Shown here one piece after another: positions 46,909 to 55,783 of a stretch of DNA of 64,000 bases. Position numbers and translations under genes: made by a program. The first letter of the stretch is position 1; each line of letters begins with the position of its first letter. Source of the DNA: Tsukamurella asaccharolytica (lineage in GTDB: Bacteria; Actinomycetota; Actinomycetes; Mycobacteriales; Mycobacteriaceae); contig NZ_VIGW01000014.1 of the NCBI RefSeq assembly GCF_007858435.1, positions 1 through 64,000 of the forward strand. Reading direction: 5' to 3'. The notes under the pieces are model-generated. The model was given only the letters and a program-made list of their open reading frames with translations, made no database searches and was not told where the DNA came from.

Positions 46909-46935
46909 GGGAACCGATCGGTGCGCTGATGCGTC
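46909..46935 (+). promoter_or_regulatory. ECF-type promoter before the anti-sigma gene
   Basis: GGGAACC (46909-46915) and CGTC (46932-46935); the spacer between GGAAC and CGTC is 17 bp. This is the standard ECF pattern and is a likely SigM autoregulatory promoter driving rsmA from inside the operon. Confidence 0.55.
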
Positions 46936-46958
46936 CAATTCATGAGAGGAGGTTTCCG

Positions 46959-47576
46959 ATGCGAAGGACAGGACCGCGGGCGGGCGGAGCGGACGAGGAT
47001 CCGCCGCTGAACCGCGCGCAGGAGGCGCGGCTCGACGCCGCCCTGGCCGCGTATCGCGATCGCACCTTCGAGAACTGGTCCGCACCGGAGGGCTTCACCG
47101 CCGAGTCCCCGATCGGCGACCGCCGCATCGCGGACGCGATCCGCGCCGCCGCGCCCCCCGTCCTGCCCCGCCGCAGGTTGCGGTACTCCCTCGCGGTCGC
47201 GGCGGCCGCCGTTGGCGTGCTGGCGGTCACCGTCGGGGTGAGAACCGTGCAGGAGACATCGCCCGCGGAGCCGGATACCGGAGTCCTGCTCGCGGCTGCG
47301 GCGCCGGGCGGCGACCGGGGACCGTTCGCCGACGGCTCCGCGCTCACCCGCTGCCTGGATGCGGCGGAGGTTCCGGTCCGCCAGCGCACGTTGCTCGGCG
47401 CGGGACCCCTGCACCTGCGGGGCGACCACGCGACGGTGCTGCTGCTGCCGGGCGGTCGACTCGGGGACCTCCGGCTGCTCGCGGTCGGGCCGTCGTGCGC
47501 CCGGGGTGACGCCTCGTCGGTGCTCGTGGACCGCGTGCTGGCCGGCGGCGCGAGTGCTCGCACGGCAACGCCGTAA
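46959..47576 (+). CDS. rsmA: Anti-sigma-M factor RsmA-like membrane protein
   Basis: A 205-residue protein with a cytosolic N-terminus (about 1-82, helical: RAQEARLDAALAAYRDRTFENW), one membrane span (about 87-105, SLAVAAAAVGVLAVTVGV) and an extracytoplasmic domain with two cysteines (about residues 131 and 185) that could form a disulfide. This topology and its place after sigM match RsmA (Rv3912), which holds SigM inactive until its signal. No zinc anti-sigma motif is present. The ATG at 46959 has a strong GAGAGGAGG; an upstream ATG at 46929 lacks one. Confidence 0.82.
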   Translation: MRRTGPRAGGADEDPPLNRAQEARLDAALAAYRDRTFENWSAPEGFTAESPIGDRRIADAIRAAAPPVLPRRRLRYSLAVAAAAVGVLAVTVGVRTVQETSPAEPDTGVLLAAAAPGGDRGPFADGSALTRCLDAAEVPVRQRTLLGAGPLHLRGDHATVLLLPGGRLGDLRLLAVGPSCARGDASSVLVDRVLAGGASARTATP

Positions 47577-47595
47577 CCTGGAAGGCGGCGTCGCG

Positions 47596-47621
47596 GGAAC
47601 ATTGTCGGGCCCGGCGCCGTT
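47596..47621 (+). promoter_or_regulatory. SigH/SigR-type promoter of trxB
   Basis: GGAAC (47596-47600), 17-bp spacer, CGTT (47618-47621), 55 bp before trxB. This is the disulfide-stress promoter pattern (GGAA ... GTT) that drives thioredoxin genes in mycobacteria and Streptomyces. Confidence 0.6.
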
Positions 47622-47675
47622 GGCACACATGTCGGCCCGGATCACCGGGCGGCTCTTCAACAGGTTGGGTGGGTA

Positions 47676-48632
47676 ATGACTGCAGCGGGCACCGATATCG
47701 CGGACGTGATCATCATCGGATCGGGTCCTGCCGGATACACGGCGGGCGTGTACGCCGGCCGCGCCGAGCTGACCACCATCCTGTTCGAGGGCACCAACTT
47801 CGGCGGCGCCCTGATGACGACCACCGAGGTCGAGAACTACCCCGGTTTCCACGAGGGCATCATGGGCCCGCAGCTCATGGAGGAGATGCGCGAGCAGGCC
47901 ATCCGCTTCGGCGCCGATCTGCGCATGGAGGACGTCGAGTCCGTGCAGCTCGATGGCGAGGTCAAGGAGGTCGTCACGGCCGAGGGCAGCTACCGCGCAC
48001 GCGCCGTGATCCTCGCGATGGGCGCGGCCGCCCGCTACCTGGGCATCCCCGGCGAAGAGGCGCTGCTCGGCCGGGGCGTGAGCGCGTGCGCCACCTGCGA
48101 CGGCTTCTTCTTCCGCGACCAGGACATCGCCGTGGTCGGCGGCGGTGATTCGGCGATGGAGGAGGCGATCTTCCTCACCAAGTTCGCCAAGTCCGTCACC
48201 CTGATCCACCGAAGCGAGAACTTCCGCGCGTCGAAGATCATGCTCGATCGCGCCCGCGCCAACGAGAAGATCCGCTTCCTCACCGACACCAAGGTCAACG
48301 CCGTGCAGGGCGAGAAGTCCGTCGAGTCGCTGCTCGTCGAGAACACCGTGACGGGCGCCGTCGACACCCTCGAGGTCACCGGCCTGTTCGTCGCCATCGG
48401 CCACGACCCCCGGTCCGGGCTCGTCGCCGGCCAGGTCACCATCGACGACGAGGGTTACGTGCAGGTCGAGGGGCGGAGCACCGCCACCGGCGTGCCGGGC
48501 GTGTTCGCCGCGGGCGACCTCGTCGACCACACCTACCGTCAGGCCATCACCGCGGCCGGCAGCGGCTGCAGCGCCGCGATCGATGCCGAGCGTTGGCTCG
48601 CGCACCACCGCGAAGCCGCCGTCGCCCAGTAA
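47676..48632 (+). CDS. trxB: Thioredoxin-disulfide reductase
   Basis: A 318-residue FAD/NADPH enzyme that reduces thioredoxin. The FAD motif is [19 protein letters not shown] (about residues 12-30), the redox-active CATCDG lies near residue 138, and the NADPH motif [12 protein letters not shown] near residue 157. The FAD-closing motif [10 protein letters not shown] is near residue 272. Typical length for the low-molecular-weight class. Its own promoter has a disulfide-stress signature. trxA follows 36 bp later in the same operon. Confidence 0.97.
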   Translation: MTAAGTDIADVIIIGSGPAGYTAGVYAGRAELTTILFEGTNFGGALMTTTEVENYPGFHEGIMGPQLMEEMREQAIRFGADLRMEDVESVQLDGEVKEVVTAEGSYRARAVILAMGAAARYLGIPGEEALLGRGVSACATCDGFFFRDQDIAVVGGGDSAMEEAIFLTKFAKSVTLIHRSENFRASKIMLDRARANEKIRFLTDTKVNAVQGEKSVESLLVENTVTGAVDTLEVTGLFVAIGHDPRSGLVAGQVTIDDEGYVQVEGRSTATGVPGVFAAGDLVDHTYRQAITAAGSGCSAAIDAERWLAHHREAAVAQ

Positions 48633-48668
48633 TCCCCGCCCCGAAGAACCGCACCGAGGAGTTCAGCC

Positions 48669-48992
48669 ATGGCCGAGATCGTCACCCTCACCGACGACAC
48701 CTTCGTCGAGCAGGTCCTGCAGTCCGACAAGCCCGTGCTGGTCGACTTCTGGGCCACCTGGTGCGGCCCGTGCAAGGTGGTCGCGCCGGTACTCGAGCAG
48801 CTCGCCGCGGAGCACGGCGACAAGGTCACTTTCGCCAAGATCGAGGTCGATCAGAATCCGACCACGCCCCGCGACTACCAGGTGCTGAGCATCCCGACCC
48901 TGCTCCTCTTCCAGGGCGGCAAGCCGACCGCCAAGTTGGTGGGAACGAAAAGCAAGTCCGCTATCCTCAAGGAGCTCGACGGCCTGGTGTGA
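48669..48992 (+). CDS. trxA: Thioredoxin
   Basis: A 107-residue thioredoxin with the active site WATWCGPCK near residue 31 and the conserved cis-Pro loop LSIPTLLLF near residue 76. It is reduced by the adjacent TrxB and supplies electrons to ribonucleotide reductase and peroxidases. Equivalent to trxC (Rv3914) of M. tuberculosis. The ribosome site GAGGAGTTCAGCC precedes the ATG. Confidence 0.97.
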   Translation: MAEIVTLTDDTFVEQVLQSDKPVLVDFWATWCGPCKVVAPVLEQLAAEHGDKVTFAKIEVDQNPTTPRDYQVLSIPTLLLFQGGKPTAKLVGTKSKSAILKELDGLV

Positions 48993-49090
48993 TTCGCCCG
49001 CGTTGGACGGGAGGCCCCGAGGCCGTATCGTGTACTCGATTTCCCGTCCTGCGGGCCGCCGGCCCGGAGGAAGCTAGCGAAGGGTGCTTC

Positions 49091-50284
49091 ATGCCACGCA
49101 TCAGCCTCGGTGATCACGGTGGCGCCGTGGCGGAGATCCGCGGAATCCTCGCGGATCAGGGCTTCTTCCGCGACTACGTGCCACCCACCGATCTGGTGGT
49201 CGGCGGGTGGACCGTCCCCGAGGCGGTCTTCGACCGCCGTCTGGACCGTGCCACGCGTGCCTTCCAGCAGCAACGCGGCCTCCTGGTCGACGGCGTCGTC
49301 GGCCCCGCTACCTACCGGGCGCTCCGCGAATCCACCTACCAGCTGGGCGCGCGCACCCTCAGTTACATCGCCTCCGCGCCCCCCTCGGGTGACGACGTGG
49401 CGGCCCTGCAGGCGCGCCTGCAGAACCTCGGCTTCTACGCCGGCATGATCGACGGCCACTTCGGCCCGCAGACCCACCTCGGCCTCTCCGCCTACCAGCG
49501 CGAGTTCGGCCTCGTCGCCGACGGCATCTGCGGCCCGGCAACACTGCGTTCCCTGACCTTCCTCGGCTCCCGCGTGACCGGCGGTTCGCCGCACGCCATC
49601 CGCGAGGAGGAGCACGTCCGCAGCTCCGGCCCGCGCCTGTCGGGCAAGCGCATCGTCATCGACCCGGGCCTGGGCGGGCCCGATCGCGGCATCGCGGTGC
49701 GCGGCCCCGACGGCCGGCCCATCACCGAGGAGGAGATCCTCTGGGACCTGGGCTCCCGCCTCGAGGGCCGGATGGCCGCCGCCGGCATGGAGACCTACCT
49801 GTCCCGCCCGCGCGGCATGGACGCCGACGACAGCACTCGCGCGTACACGGCCAACACCTTCGACGCCGACATGATGATCGCGCTGCGCACCGCGCACTAC
49901 CGCAACCCCAACGCCCACGGCGTCGCCTCGTTCCACTTCGGCAACACGCACGGCGCCAGCTCGAACATCGGCCGCAACCTCGCCGGCTTCATCCAGCGCG
50001 AGATCGTCGCGCGGACGCCGCTCACCGACTGCCACTACCACGGCCGTACCTGGGACATCGTGCGCCTCACGCGGATGCCCACGGTGCAGATCGACATCGG
50101 CTACACGACCAACCCGCACGACGCGGAGGTCCTTGCATCGCCACAGATGCGCGACACCATCGCGGAGGCCATTCTCGTGGCGGTCAAGCGGCTGTACCTG
50201 CTGGGTGAGAACGACCGCCCCACCGGCACCTACACCTTCGCCGAGCTCCTGGAGCTCGAGGAGAACGCCGAGAAACGGGCCTGA
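49091..50284 (+). CDS. cwlM: CwlM: peptidoglycan amidase-like regulator of MurA
   Basis: A 397-residue protein with two peptidoglycan-binding domains (about residues 5-80 and 95-158) and an N-acetylmuramoyl-L-alanine amidase (Amidase_3) domain (about 178-375, from RIVIDPGLGGPDRG). No signal peptide is present, as in mycobacterial CwlM, which works in the cytosol: PknB phosphorylates C-terminal threonines and phospho-CwlM activates MurA. The same region is kept here, RPTGTYTFAELLELE. Some catalytic zinc ligands look altered (DPGLGG in place of the usual DPGHGG), in line with a regulatory role. ATG at 49091; longer readings overlap trxA. Confidence 0.93.
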   Translation: MPRISLGDHGGAVAEIRGILADQGFFRDYVPPTDLVVGGWTVPEAVFDRRLDRATRAFQQQRGLLVDGVVGPATYRALRESTYQLGARTLSYIASAPPSGDDVAALQARLQNLGFYAGMIDGHFGPQTHLGLSAYQREFGLVADGICGPATLRSLTFLGSRVTGGSPHAIREEEHVRSSGPRLSGKRIVIDPGLGGPDRGIAVRGPDGRPITEEEILWDLGSRLEGRMAAAGMETYLSRPRGMDADDSTRAYTANTFDADMMIALRTAHYRNPNAHGVASFHFGNTHGASSNIGRNLAGFIQREIVARTPLTDCHYHGRTWDIVRLTRMPTVQIDIGYTTNPHDAEVLASPQMRDTIAEAILVAVKRLYLLGENDRPTGTYTFAELLELEENAEKRA

Positions 50285-50353
50285 CGGTTCGCGGAACCCC
50301 GCGCCCGGAGCGGGGGAGCGGCACCGTCGGTGCCTGAGCGGCGCCGTGCGGCG

Positions 50354-51076
50354 TCAGAGCTCCCCGGCCCTCCCGACAGGCGCGGCAGCGTCTCCCGTGC
50401 CCTCCAGCGCCGTCCTGAGGGCCGCTTCGGCGGCCCCCGCCGCGAGGAGTTGCTCCAGGGCGTGTTCGACGCCCGCCTTCCAGCCGAGGCCCTCGGAGAG
50501 CTCGAGGCGCAGCCGCGGGAAGCGGTGGTGGGGCGCGACCGTCTCGAAGCCCATCTGCTCGAGGAAGTCGGCATCGATCAGGGGCGGCGTCGCACACCCG
50601 CACGGACCGCAATCCAATTGTGCGACAACGTCTTCCGTTCGCATTCCAACAGGAGTGAGCAGCGCGAATGCCTCCACTGCACGGACGCCTCGGCGCACCA
50701 GGTCGGTGCACACCGCGGTCACCAGCTCCTCCGTGACCCGCAGCTCCACGTCCGGCTCCGCGCCGGCCCAGGTGAGGAGCACCGCGTCGGGGCTCACGGG
50801 GGCCGTCGGGAAGACGCCGGCGCGGGGCACGCTCCGCGGCGGGGCGTAGAAGGCTACGCCCACCACGCGTTCGGTGCCATCCGCGGCGTGATCGATCGCG
50901 ACCTGCCCGCAGGATCCCCACTCCAGCATGAGCATCGACAGCCACGCCTCTTTGTCGAACTCCGTGTCGGTGAGGGTCTCGCCGTCGGGCGCGACCTCCC
51001 AGTAGACGCAGCGCCGGATGTGGCGTGGGAGGTCGTCGAAGCCACCCAGGGTCAGCGGGACGATCGTCAGAGCCAT
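50354..51076 (-). CDS. GNAT-type acetyltransferase (Rv3916c-like)
   Basis: A 240-residue protein corresponding by position and size to Rv3916c. The N-terminal half starts with a CVYWEV segment and continues GQVAIDHAADGTERVVGVAFYAPP, resembling a GNAT core, but the acetyl-CoA loop is not clear-cut. A Cys-Gly-Cys stretch (LDCGPCGCATP) lies near residue 155. No substrate is known. It is convergent with cwlM and lies 6 bp downstream of parB, probably in the parA-parB operon. Confidence 0.75.
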   Translation of the reverse strand: MALTIVPLTLGGFDDLPRHIRRCVYWEVAPDGETLTDTEFDKEAWLSMLMLEWGSCGQVAIDHAADGTERVVGVAFYAPPRSVPRAGVFPTAPVSPDAVLLTWAGAEPDVELRVTEELVTAVCTDLVRRGVRAVEAFALLTPVGMRTEDVVAQLDCGPCGCATPPLIDADFLEQMGFETVAPHHRFPRLRLELSEGLGWKAGVEHALEQLLAAGAAEAALRTALEGTGDAAAPVGRAGEL

Positions 51077-51082
51077 GACGCG

Positions 51083-52108
51083 CTACTTCTCGGCGAGCAG
51101 GGCGACGATCCGCTCGAGGTCGTCGGCGGAGCCGACCTCCACGACGATCTTGCCCTTACGCTTGCCCATCGACACGGTGACCTTGGTGTCGAGGCGGTCG
51201 GCGATCCGGTCCGCGACCTCGCGCAGGCTCGGATCGGCCGGCTGCCGGGGCTTGGCCGCCGCGGGCACGCCGGTGCCGTCGCCCCGGTTCGCCACGGTGA
51301 CGGCCTCCTCGGTGGCCCGCACCGACAGGCCCTCCGCGACGATCCGGGCCGCGAGCGCGTCCTGGGCCTCGGTGCCCGCCTCCAGCGCGAGGAGAGCCCG
51401 GGCGTGGCCCGCCGAGAGGACTCCCGCGGCGACCCGGCGCTGCACCACCACGGGCAGCCGCAGCAGCCGGATGGTGTTGGTCACGACGGGCCGCGAGCGA
51501 CCGAGGCGGGCCGCGAGCTCGTCGTGCGTGACCCCGAACTCCTCGAGCAGCTGCGCGTAGGCGGCCGCCTCCTCGAGCGGGTTGAGCTGCACGCGGTGGA
51601 TGTTCTCCAGGAGCGCGTCGCGGAGCATGTCACCGTCGGCGGTCTCCCGCACGATCGCGGGGATCGCCGTGAGCCCGGCCTCCTGGCTGGCCCGCCAGCG
51701 ACGCTCGCCCATGACGAGCTGATAGCGCACCTCGCCCTGCGGCCGGGGGAGCGGTCGCACCACGATCGGCTGCATGAGACCGAACTCGCGGATCGAGTGG
51801 ATGAGCTCGGCGAGCCCCTCCTCGTCGAAGACGGTCCGCGGCTGCTGGGGGTTCGGCTCGATCGCCGACGGGGCGATCTCCCGGTACACGGCGCCCGACG
51901 CCGCGAGGTCCGACGGTTCCTCGGGCCGATCCTTCGGCGAGGACTGCCGGGCCGGCGGCTGCTCGGCCTGCCGTCGCGACGGGGTGTCGGGGCGCGCGCC
52001 GATGATGACGTCCGCGGCGTCGCTACCGAGCCGCGGGCCCTCGTCGGGTCCGGTGGGGATGAGGGCGGCGAGCCCGCGGCCGAGGCCGCCCTTCTTCTGA
52101 CCGGCCAC
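51083..52108 (-). CDS. parB: Chromosome partitioning protein ParB
   Basis: A 341-residue ParB/Spo0J, the CTP-dependent clamp that loads at parS and spreads to segregate origins. The N-terminal ParB/sulfiredoxin domain has [12 protein letters not shown], the GERRWRAS motif near residue 148 and [16 protein letters not shown]. The helix-turn-helix ([23 protein letters not shown]) is near residue 195, and a C-terminal dimerisation domain ends the protein. GTG start at 52108, two bases after the parA stop, so the genes are coupled. The N-terminus begins with the [18 protein letters not shown] box that contacts ParA. Confidence 0.97.
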   Translation of the reverse strand: MAGQKKGGLGRGLAALIPTGPDEGPRLGSDAADVIIGARPDTPSRRQAEQPPARQSSPKDRPEEPSDLAASGAVYREIAPSAIEPNPQQPRTVFDEEGLAELIHSIREFGLMQPIVVRPLPRPQGEVRYQLVMGERRWRASQEAGLTAIPAIVRETADGDMLRDALLENIHRVQLNPLEEAAAYAQLLEEFGVTHDELAARLGRSRPVVTNTIRLLRLPVVVQRRVAAGVLSAGHARALLALEAGTEAQDALAARIVAEGLSVRATEEAVTVANRGDGTGVPAAAKPRQPADPSLREVADRIADRLDTKVTVSMGKRKGKIVVEVGSADDLERIVALLAEK

Positions 52109-52110
52109 GG

Positions 52111-53025
52111 CTACACCGCCTGCCCGGCGCCGCGGAAGGCGAGCTCTCGGCCCGCGTCGAGATAGCTCATCGCGCCACGGGAGCCCGGGTCGTAGTCGAG
52201 GACGGTGGTCCCGTAACCGGGTGCCTCCGAGACCTTCACGCTGCGCGGGATCGTCGCGCCGAGGACGCGGCCACCGAAGTGATTGCGGACCTCCGCGGCC
52301 ACCTGGTCCGCGAGCTTGGTCCGCGCGTCGTACATCGTGAGGAGCACGGTGGAGACGTGAAGGTCCTTGTTGAGGTGCGACTGCACGAGCTCGATGTTGC
52401 GGAGCAGCTGCCCGACACCCTCGAGCGCGTAGTACTCGCACTGGATGGGGATGAGGACCTCTTTGGCGGCGACGAGCGCGTTCACCGTGAGCAGGCCCAG
52501 CGAGGGCGGGCAGTCGATGAAGATGTAGTCCAGGTCCTCCGCCGCCGCGCTCCCGAGCGCGTTCTTGAGCCGCGTCTCGCGAGCCACCATGCTGACGAGC
52601 TCGATCTCGGCGCCGGCGAGATCGATCGTCGCAGGCACGCAGTAGAGGTTGGGGGAGTGCGGGCTCTGGGCCATGGCCTCCTCCAGGGTCGTCTCCCCGA
52701 GGAGGAGCTCGTACGTCGAGGGGACGCCCGATCGGTGATCGATGCCGAGCGCCGTGCTGGCATTGCCCTGCGGGTCGAGGTCGATGACCAGAACCCGGAG
52801 TCCCTGTAGCGCGAGCGCGGCGGCCAGGTTCACCGCCGTCGTCGTCTTACCGACGCCGCCCTTCTGATTGGCGATCGTCAGGACCCGACGCTCCAGGGGC
52901 TTGGGCAGGGTGCCCGCCGCTCCGGGGGTCAGGACCTGACTGGCGCGGCGGGCGGCCGCGGCGATCGGGGTGTCGTCTTCAGTGGTTCCACGTGAAACGT
53001 CGAAGCCGGATTCGTGATCAGTCAC
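52111..53025 (-). CDS. parA: Chromosome partitioning ATPase ParA
   Basis: A 304-residue ParA/Soj ATPase. The deviant Walker A motif is KGGVGKTT (about residues 55-62), followed by [13 protein letters not shown] and Walker [11 protein letters not shown] near residue 167. ATP-bound ParA on the nucleoid pulls ParB-parS complexes apart. The N-terminal 40 residues are a low-complexity tail; within them codons 10-14 (VSRGT) are written by a parS site on the DNA. ParB follows directly. Confidence 0.97.
   Translation of the reverse strand: MTDHESGFDVSRGTTEDDTPIAAAARRASQVLTPGAAGTLPKPLERRVLTIANQKGGVGKTTTAVNLAAALALQGLRVLVIDLDPQGNASTALGIDHRSGVPSTYELLLGETTLEEAMAQSPHSPNLYCVPATIDLAGAEIELVSMVARETRLKNALGSAAAEDLDYIFIDCPPSLGLLTVNALVAAKEVLIPIQCEYYALEGVGQLLRNIELVQSHLNKDLHVSTVLLTMYDARTKLADQVAAEVRNHFGGRVLGATIPRSVKVSEAPGYGTTVLDYDPGSRGAMSYLDAGRELAFRGAGQAV
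52984..52999. promoter_or_regulatory. parS site (inside the parA 5' end)
   Basis: GGTTCCACGTGAAACG matches the parS consensus TGTTTCACGTGAAACA at 13 of 16 positions with the CACGTG core intact. Confidence 0.85.
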
Positions 53026-53131
53026 GCGCTCTCCTCAGCTGTTGGCCCCATCCTAGTTTCTCCGTCGATGCGCGTCAGCCTCGCCTCCCCCCTCGCGTGC
53101 CTCCGCTCGGTTGCGCATCACCTCGTCGACG

Positions 53132-53147
53132 GGTTCCACGTGAAACA
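53132..53147. promoter_or_regulatory. parS site
   Basis: GGTTCCACGTGAAACA, 14 of 16 consensus positions, about 107 bp upstream of the parA start. Confidence 0.9.
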
Positions 53148-53459
53148 GATCGCCCTTGCACCCACACGATCGACGCCCGCCTCGCTCGCCGTGGGGGAAG
53201 GCATAGTTCCGGCGCACCCGGCCCGGGCGCCGTCGCTCCTTCACCTGTGCGCTGCCCCCGTGCGCCCGTCGACGCTGAGGGCAGGAGCGAGCGGCGTCGC
53301 GTCGCGAGTTGGCATCGCGCTGCCCGCTCGACATCCTGGTGCCTGCGCTCGCCTGTCATCGGCAGGACGGCTGGGACCCGTGTCCCGGGTCCTTGCGCAC
53401 GCGCCGCGACGCCCGGGCGCGCGCTCCGCGAGGCACCGAGCGCCGGGCCGCGGCGCCGC

Positions 53460-53475
53460 TGTTTCACGGGAAACA
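53460..53475. promoter_or_regulatory. parS-like site with altered core
   Basis: TGTTTCACGGGAAACA, 15 of 16 consensus positions; the one change is in the core (CACGGG for CACGTG), which may weaken ParB binding. Confidence 0.7.
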
Positions 53476-53854
53476 TTGCGGTTCGAGCGCCCGAGAAATG
53501 CTGCGTTGCGACCGGTGGCGAGCGGACCGAAGGTACCTTGATCCCGCACTGCCGGCACGCGGGCGTCGGCGCGCGAGCGGGCGGACTGGCCGTCGGCACG
53601 TCATCGGCGATCCGCCCATCCGTGACCATCCGGGTGCCGCAACGACCATGCTGTCGCGCGGGATGCCGGAGGGGGGAGCGGCGTGGCGCGTCGACCAATC
53701 TCCCGCGAGGGTCGTCTGGCCCGACTGTGCGCTCCCTCGTCTCACGGCCTTCGCGCCTCTGCCTCGGGACCACGACCGCACGGAACATACTCCGCTTCCG
53801 CAGCGGTCGATCGTCGCTGGCGCAGCTCCACGCGGACGGAGTCTCAGCCCGGGG

Positions 53855-53870
53855 TGTTTCACGTGGAACG
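53855..53870. promoter_or_regulatory. parS site
   Basis: TGTTTCACGTGGAACG, 14 of 16 consensus positions, core intact. Confidence 0.9.
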
Positions 53871-54359
53871 CGTCGCGTGGCACCTGGCAGTCGACCACAC
53901 ACTCCTCCGGGGACCACCGCGTAGGCGCCGCGCCGCGGTCCAAGCCTTTCGCTGACTACGCCCCATCACTGATCACTCAGCGCTCGCCCCGAGGCGCGAT
54001 TTCGGGAGCGTGGCGCACCGGTTCCACATCCGACGGTCACGGCTCGGTGCGGGGCGAGGAGAGCGCCGGGCTGAGACATCTGCGGGGGCGCCCGCGCGTC
54101 GGCACCGACTGATCCGGGTCGACAGGTACTGCGCAAGGATGGTCCTCGGCGACGCTCGACCCGGGTCCGTCCCACCGGCCCGCACCGTTCCACGGCGGAG
54201 GCAGCGCGCCTGGGTGACCGATTTCCTGGACGATCGTCCTAATCTCGCCGGGCTCCCGGCCGCGCTCAGCGCCTGCCAATTCGAATAACTGTCACGTGTC
54301 GAAACGGCCCGTGGGTAGTCAGGTGCGGCACGATCGAGCCGGAATTGTCCAATTCGTAC

Positions 54360-55082
54360 CTAGCGTCGAACCCTCGCTCGCTTCTGCTTCGCCGGCGCAC
54401 GGCGGACAGCGCGCACTACTGTCGTCGCCGGATCGACGATGCCGACGCCGCACAATACGACCTCGGGGTCGTGCAGGCCGGCCTTCGTGAGGATCGCGCC
54501 GTGCTCCTCGATCTCCTCGGCGGCGCGCGAGCCCTTGAGGGCGAGCAGCCGGCCGCCGTCGCGGAGCAGGGGAGCCGACCACGGAGCAAGATTGGGGAAG
54601 CCGGAGACCGCCCGCGACGTGACGGCATCCGCGCCGCTGACCGCCTCGATGACCGCACGCTCCTCGGCACGCCCCCGGACGACTCGGACGTTGGGCAGCC
54701 GCGGCCCGCAGAACTCTTCGAGGAACACCGCGCGACGCAACAACGGCTCGACGAGGATCACCTCGACGTCGGGCCGCGCGATCGCGACCGGCACGCCGGG
54801 GAGTCCCGCGCCGCTTCCGATGTCGACGAGGGTCTCACCGGATTCGAGCAGCTCTCCGAGCACGGCGCAGTTCAACACGTGCCGCTCCCAGAGCCGCGGC
54901 ACCTCCCGCGGGCCGATCAAGCCGCGGACAACGCCGTCGGTCGCCAGGACGCGGGCGTACTCCTCCGCGAGCTCGAGCCGATCACCGAAGACCTGGCGCA
55001 CGATCGGGGGGGTGGCGGGCAGCGCGTGGGCACTCGCCTCGCCGTCATCGGCTCTCTCTGCCACCTGGTCGCGCCGTTCCAC
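54360..55082 (-). CDS. rsmG: 16S rRNA (guanine527-N7)-methyltransferase
   Basis: A 240-residue GidB/RsmG that methylates G527 of 16S rRNA; loss gives low-level streptomycin resistance in related bacteria. The SAM motif is LVDIGSGAGLPGVPVAIARP (about residues 84-103), preceded by the family's GPREVPRLWERHVLNC. The GTG at 55082 is chosen because AGGAGAG lies eight bases upstream; the start codon sits inside a parS site. A reading from 55169 would extend into the region before that ribosome site. Confidence 0.93.
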   Translation of the reverse strand: MERRDQVAERADDGEASAHALPATPPIVRQVFGDRLELAEEYARVLATDGVVRGLIGPREVPRLWERHVLNCAVLGELLESGETLVDIGSGAGLPGVPVAIARPDVEVILVEPLLRRAVFLEEFCGPRLPNVRVVRGRAEERAVIEAVSGADAVTSRAVSGFPNLAPWSAPLLRDGGRLLALKGSRAAEEIEEHGAILTKAGLHDPEVVLCGVGIVDPATTVVRAVRRAPAKQKRARVRR

Positions 55083-55090
55083 GTGAAACT
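55075..55090. promoter_or_regulatory. parS site overlapping the rsmG start codon
   Basis: CGTTCCACGTGAAACT, 13 of 16 consensus positions, core intact. On the minus strand the GTG of its CACGTG is the rsmG start. Confidence 0.8.
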
Positions 55091-55187
55091 CTCCTGTCAC
55101 ACACATCGCCCGCGGGCCGGTCCGGCCCGGAAACGACGATGGGCCCCAGGCGCACGGCCCGGGACCCATCGTTCACCTATCTACAGT

Positions 55188-55736
55188 CTAGACGTTGGGC
55201 AGAACCACGACCCGACGGTTCGGCTCCGCGCCCTCGCTCTCGGAATGCACACCGTCGACCTTGGCGACGGCATCGTGGACGATCTTGCGCTCGAACGGCG
55301 TCATCGGCTTGAGCGATTCCTTCTCGCCGGACTCCGCGACTCGCTGCGCGACCTCGGCCCCCAGGCTCGAGAGGCGGGTGCGGCGGCTTGCACGCCACCC
55401 GGCGATATCGAGCATCAGGCGGCTACGGTCGCCGGTCGACTGCTGCACCGCGAGGCGGGTCAGCTCCTGTAGCGCGTCGAGGACCTCGCCGCGCTGACCC
55501 ACCAGCTTGGCGAGGTCCTCACCACCGTCGATCGCGACGATGGCGCGGCCACCCTCCACGTCGAGGTCGATATCGCCGTCGAAGTCGAGGATGTCGAGCA
55601 GCTGCTCGAGGTAATCGCCGGCGATCTCGCCCTCCTCGACCAGCTCGTCGTCCTCGTCCGCGGGGCTCTCCGCCGGAGCCTCGGCGGGCGCCTCGGTCAC
55701 GGTCTGCTCCTCCTCGACGGTCACGTCGTCAGGCAT
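55188..55736 (-). CDS. jag: Jag/KhpB family RNA-binding protein (KH-R3H)
   Basis: A 182-residue protein. After an acidic Glu/Ala/Pro-rich N-terminus (1-40), a KH domain covers about 42-115 (LVGQRGEVLDALQELTRLAV is its GxxG-type loop region) and an R3H domain about 115-180 (PMTPFERKIVHDAVAKVDGV). Jag/EloR works with KhpA and binds RNA, linked to cell elongation in firmicutes. It lies between yidC and rsmG as in nearly all actinobacteria (Rv3920c). Confidence 0.94.
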   Translation of the reverse strand: MPDDVTVEEEQTVTEAPAEAPAESPADEDDELVEEGEIAGDYLEQLLDILDFDGDIDLDVEGGRAIVAIDGGEDLAKLVGQRGEVLDALQELTRLAVQQSTGDRSRLMLDIAGWRASRRTRLSSLGAEVAQRVAESGEKESLKPMTPFERKIVHDAVAKVDGVHSESEGAEPNRRVVVLPNV

Positions 55737-55783
55737 GGGTACTCCTTGGGAATTCGATCATCAGGGGTTCGTGGGCACCGAGC

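Larger units (their letters stand above)
53026..54359. other. Gene-free interval of 1.3 kb with parS sites between parA and rsmG
   Basis: Three parS-type sites lie here, with others at each border. Open frames in the interval give Arg/Pro-rich translations without ribosome sites or family features, and they disagree between strands, so I call no gene. GTTCCAC fragments near 54020 and 54188 look like decayed parS halves. In M. tuberculosis parA and gid are nearly adjacent, so the extra length is unusual. Confidence 0.7.

Noticed and set aside
50320-50334. GGCACCG-T-CGGTGCC as a cwlM/GNAT terminator
   Set aside because: The one-base loop cannot form a normal hairpin; better read as the iterated octamer in palindromic form.
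53309-54112. 267-codon frame in the parA-rsmG interval
   Set aside because: Pro/Arg/Ser-rich translation, runs through parS sites, no ribosome site, and equally long frames exist on the other strand.
54291-54298. CACGTG near 54293 as a further parS
   Set aside because: The flanks (TGTCACGTGTCG) match the parS consensus poorly on both arms.
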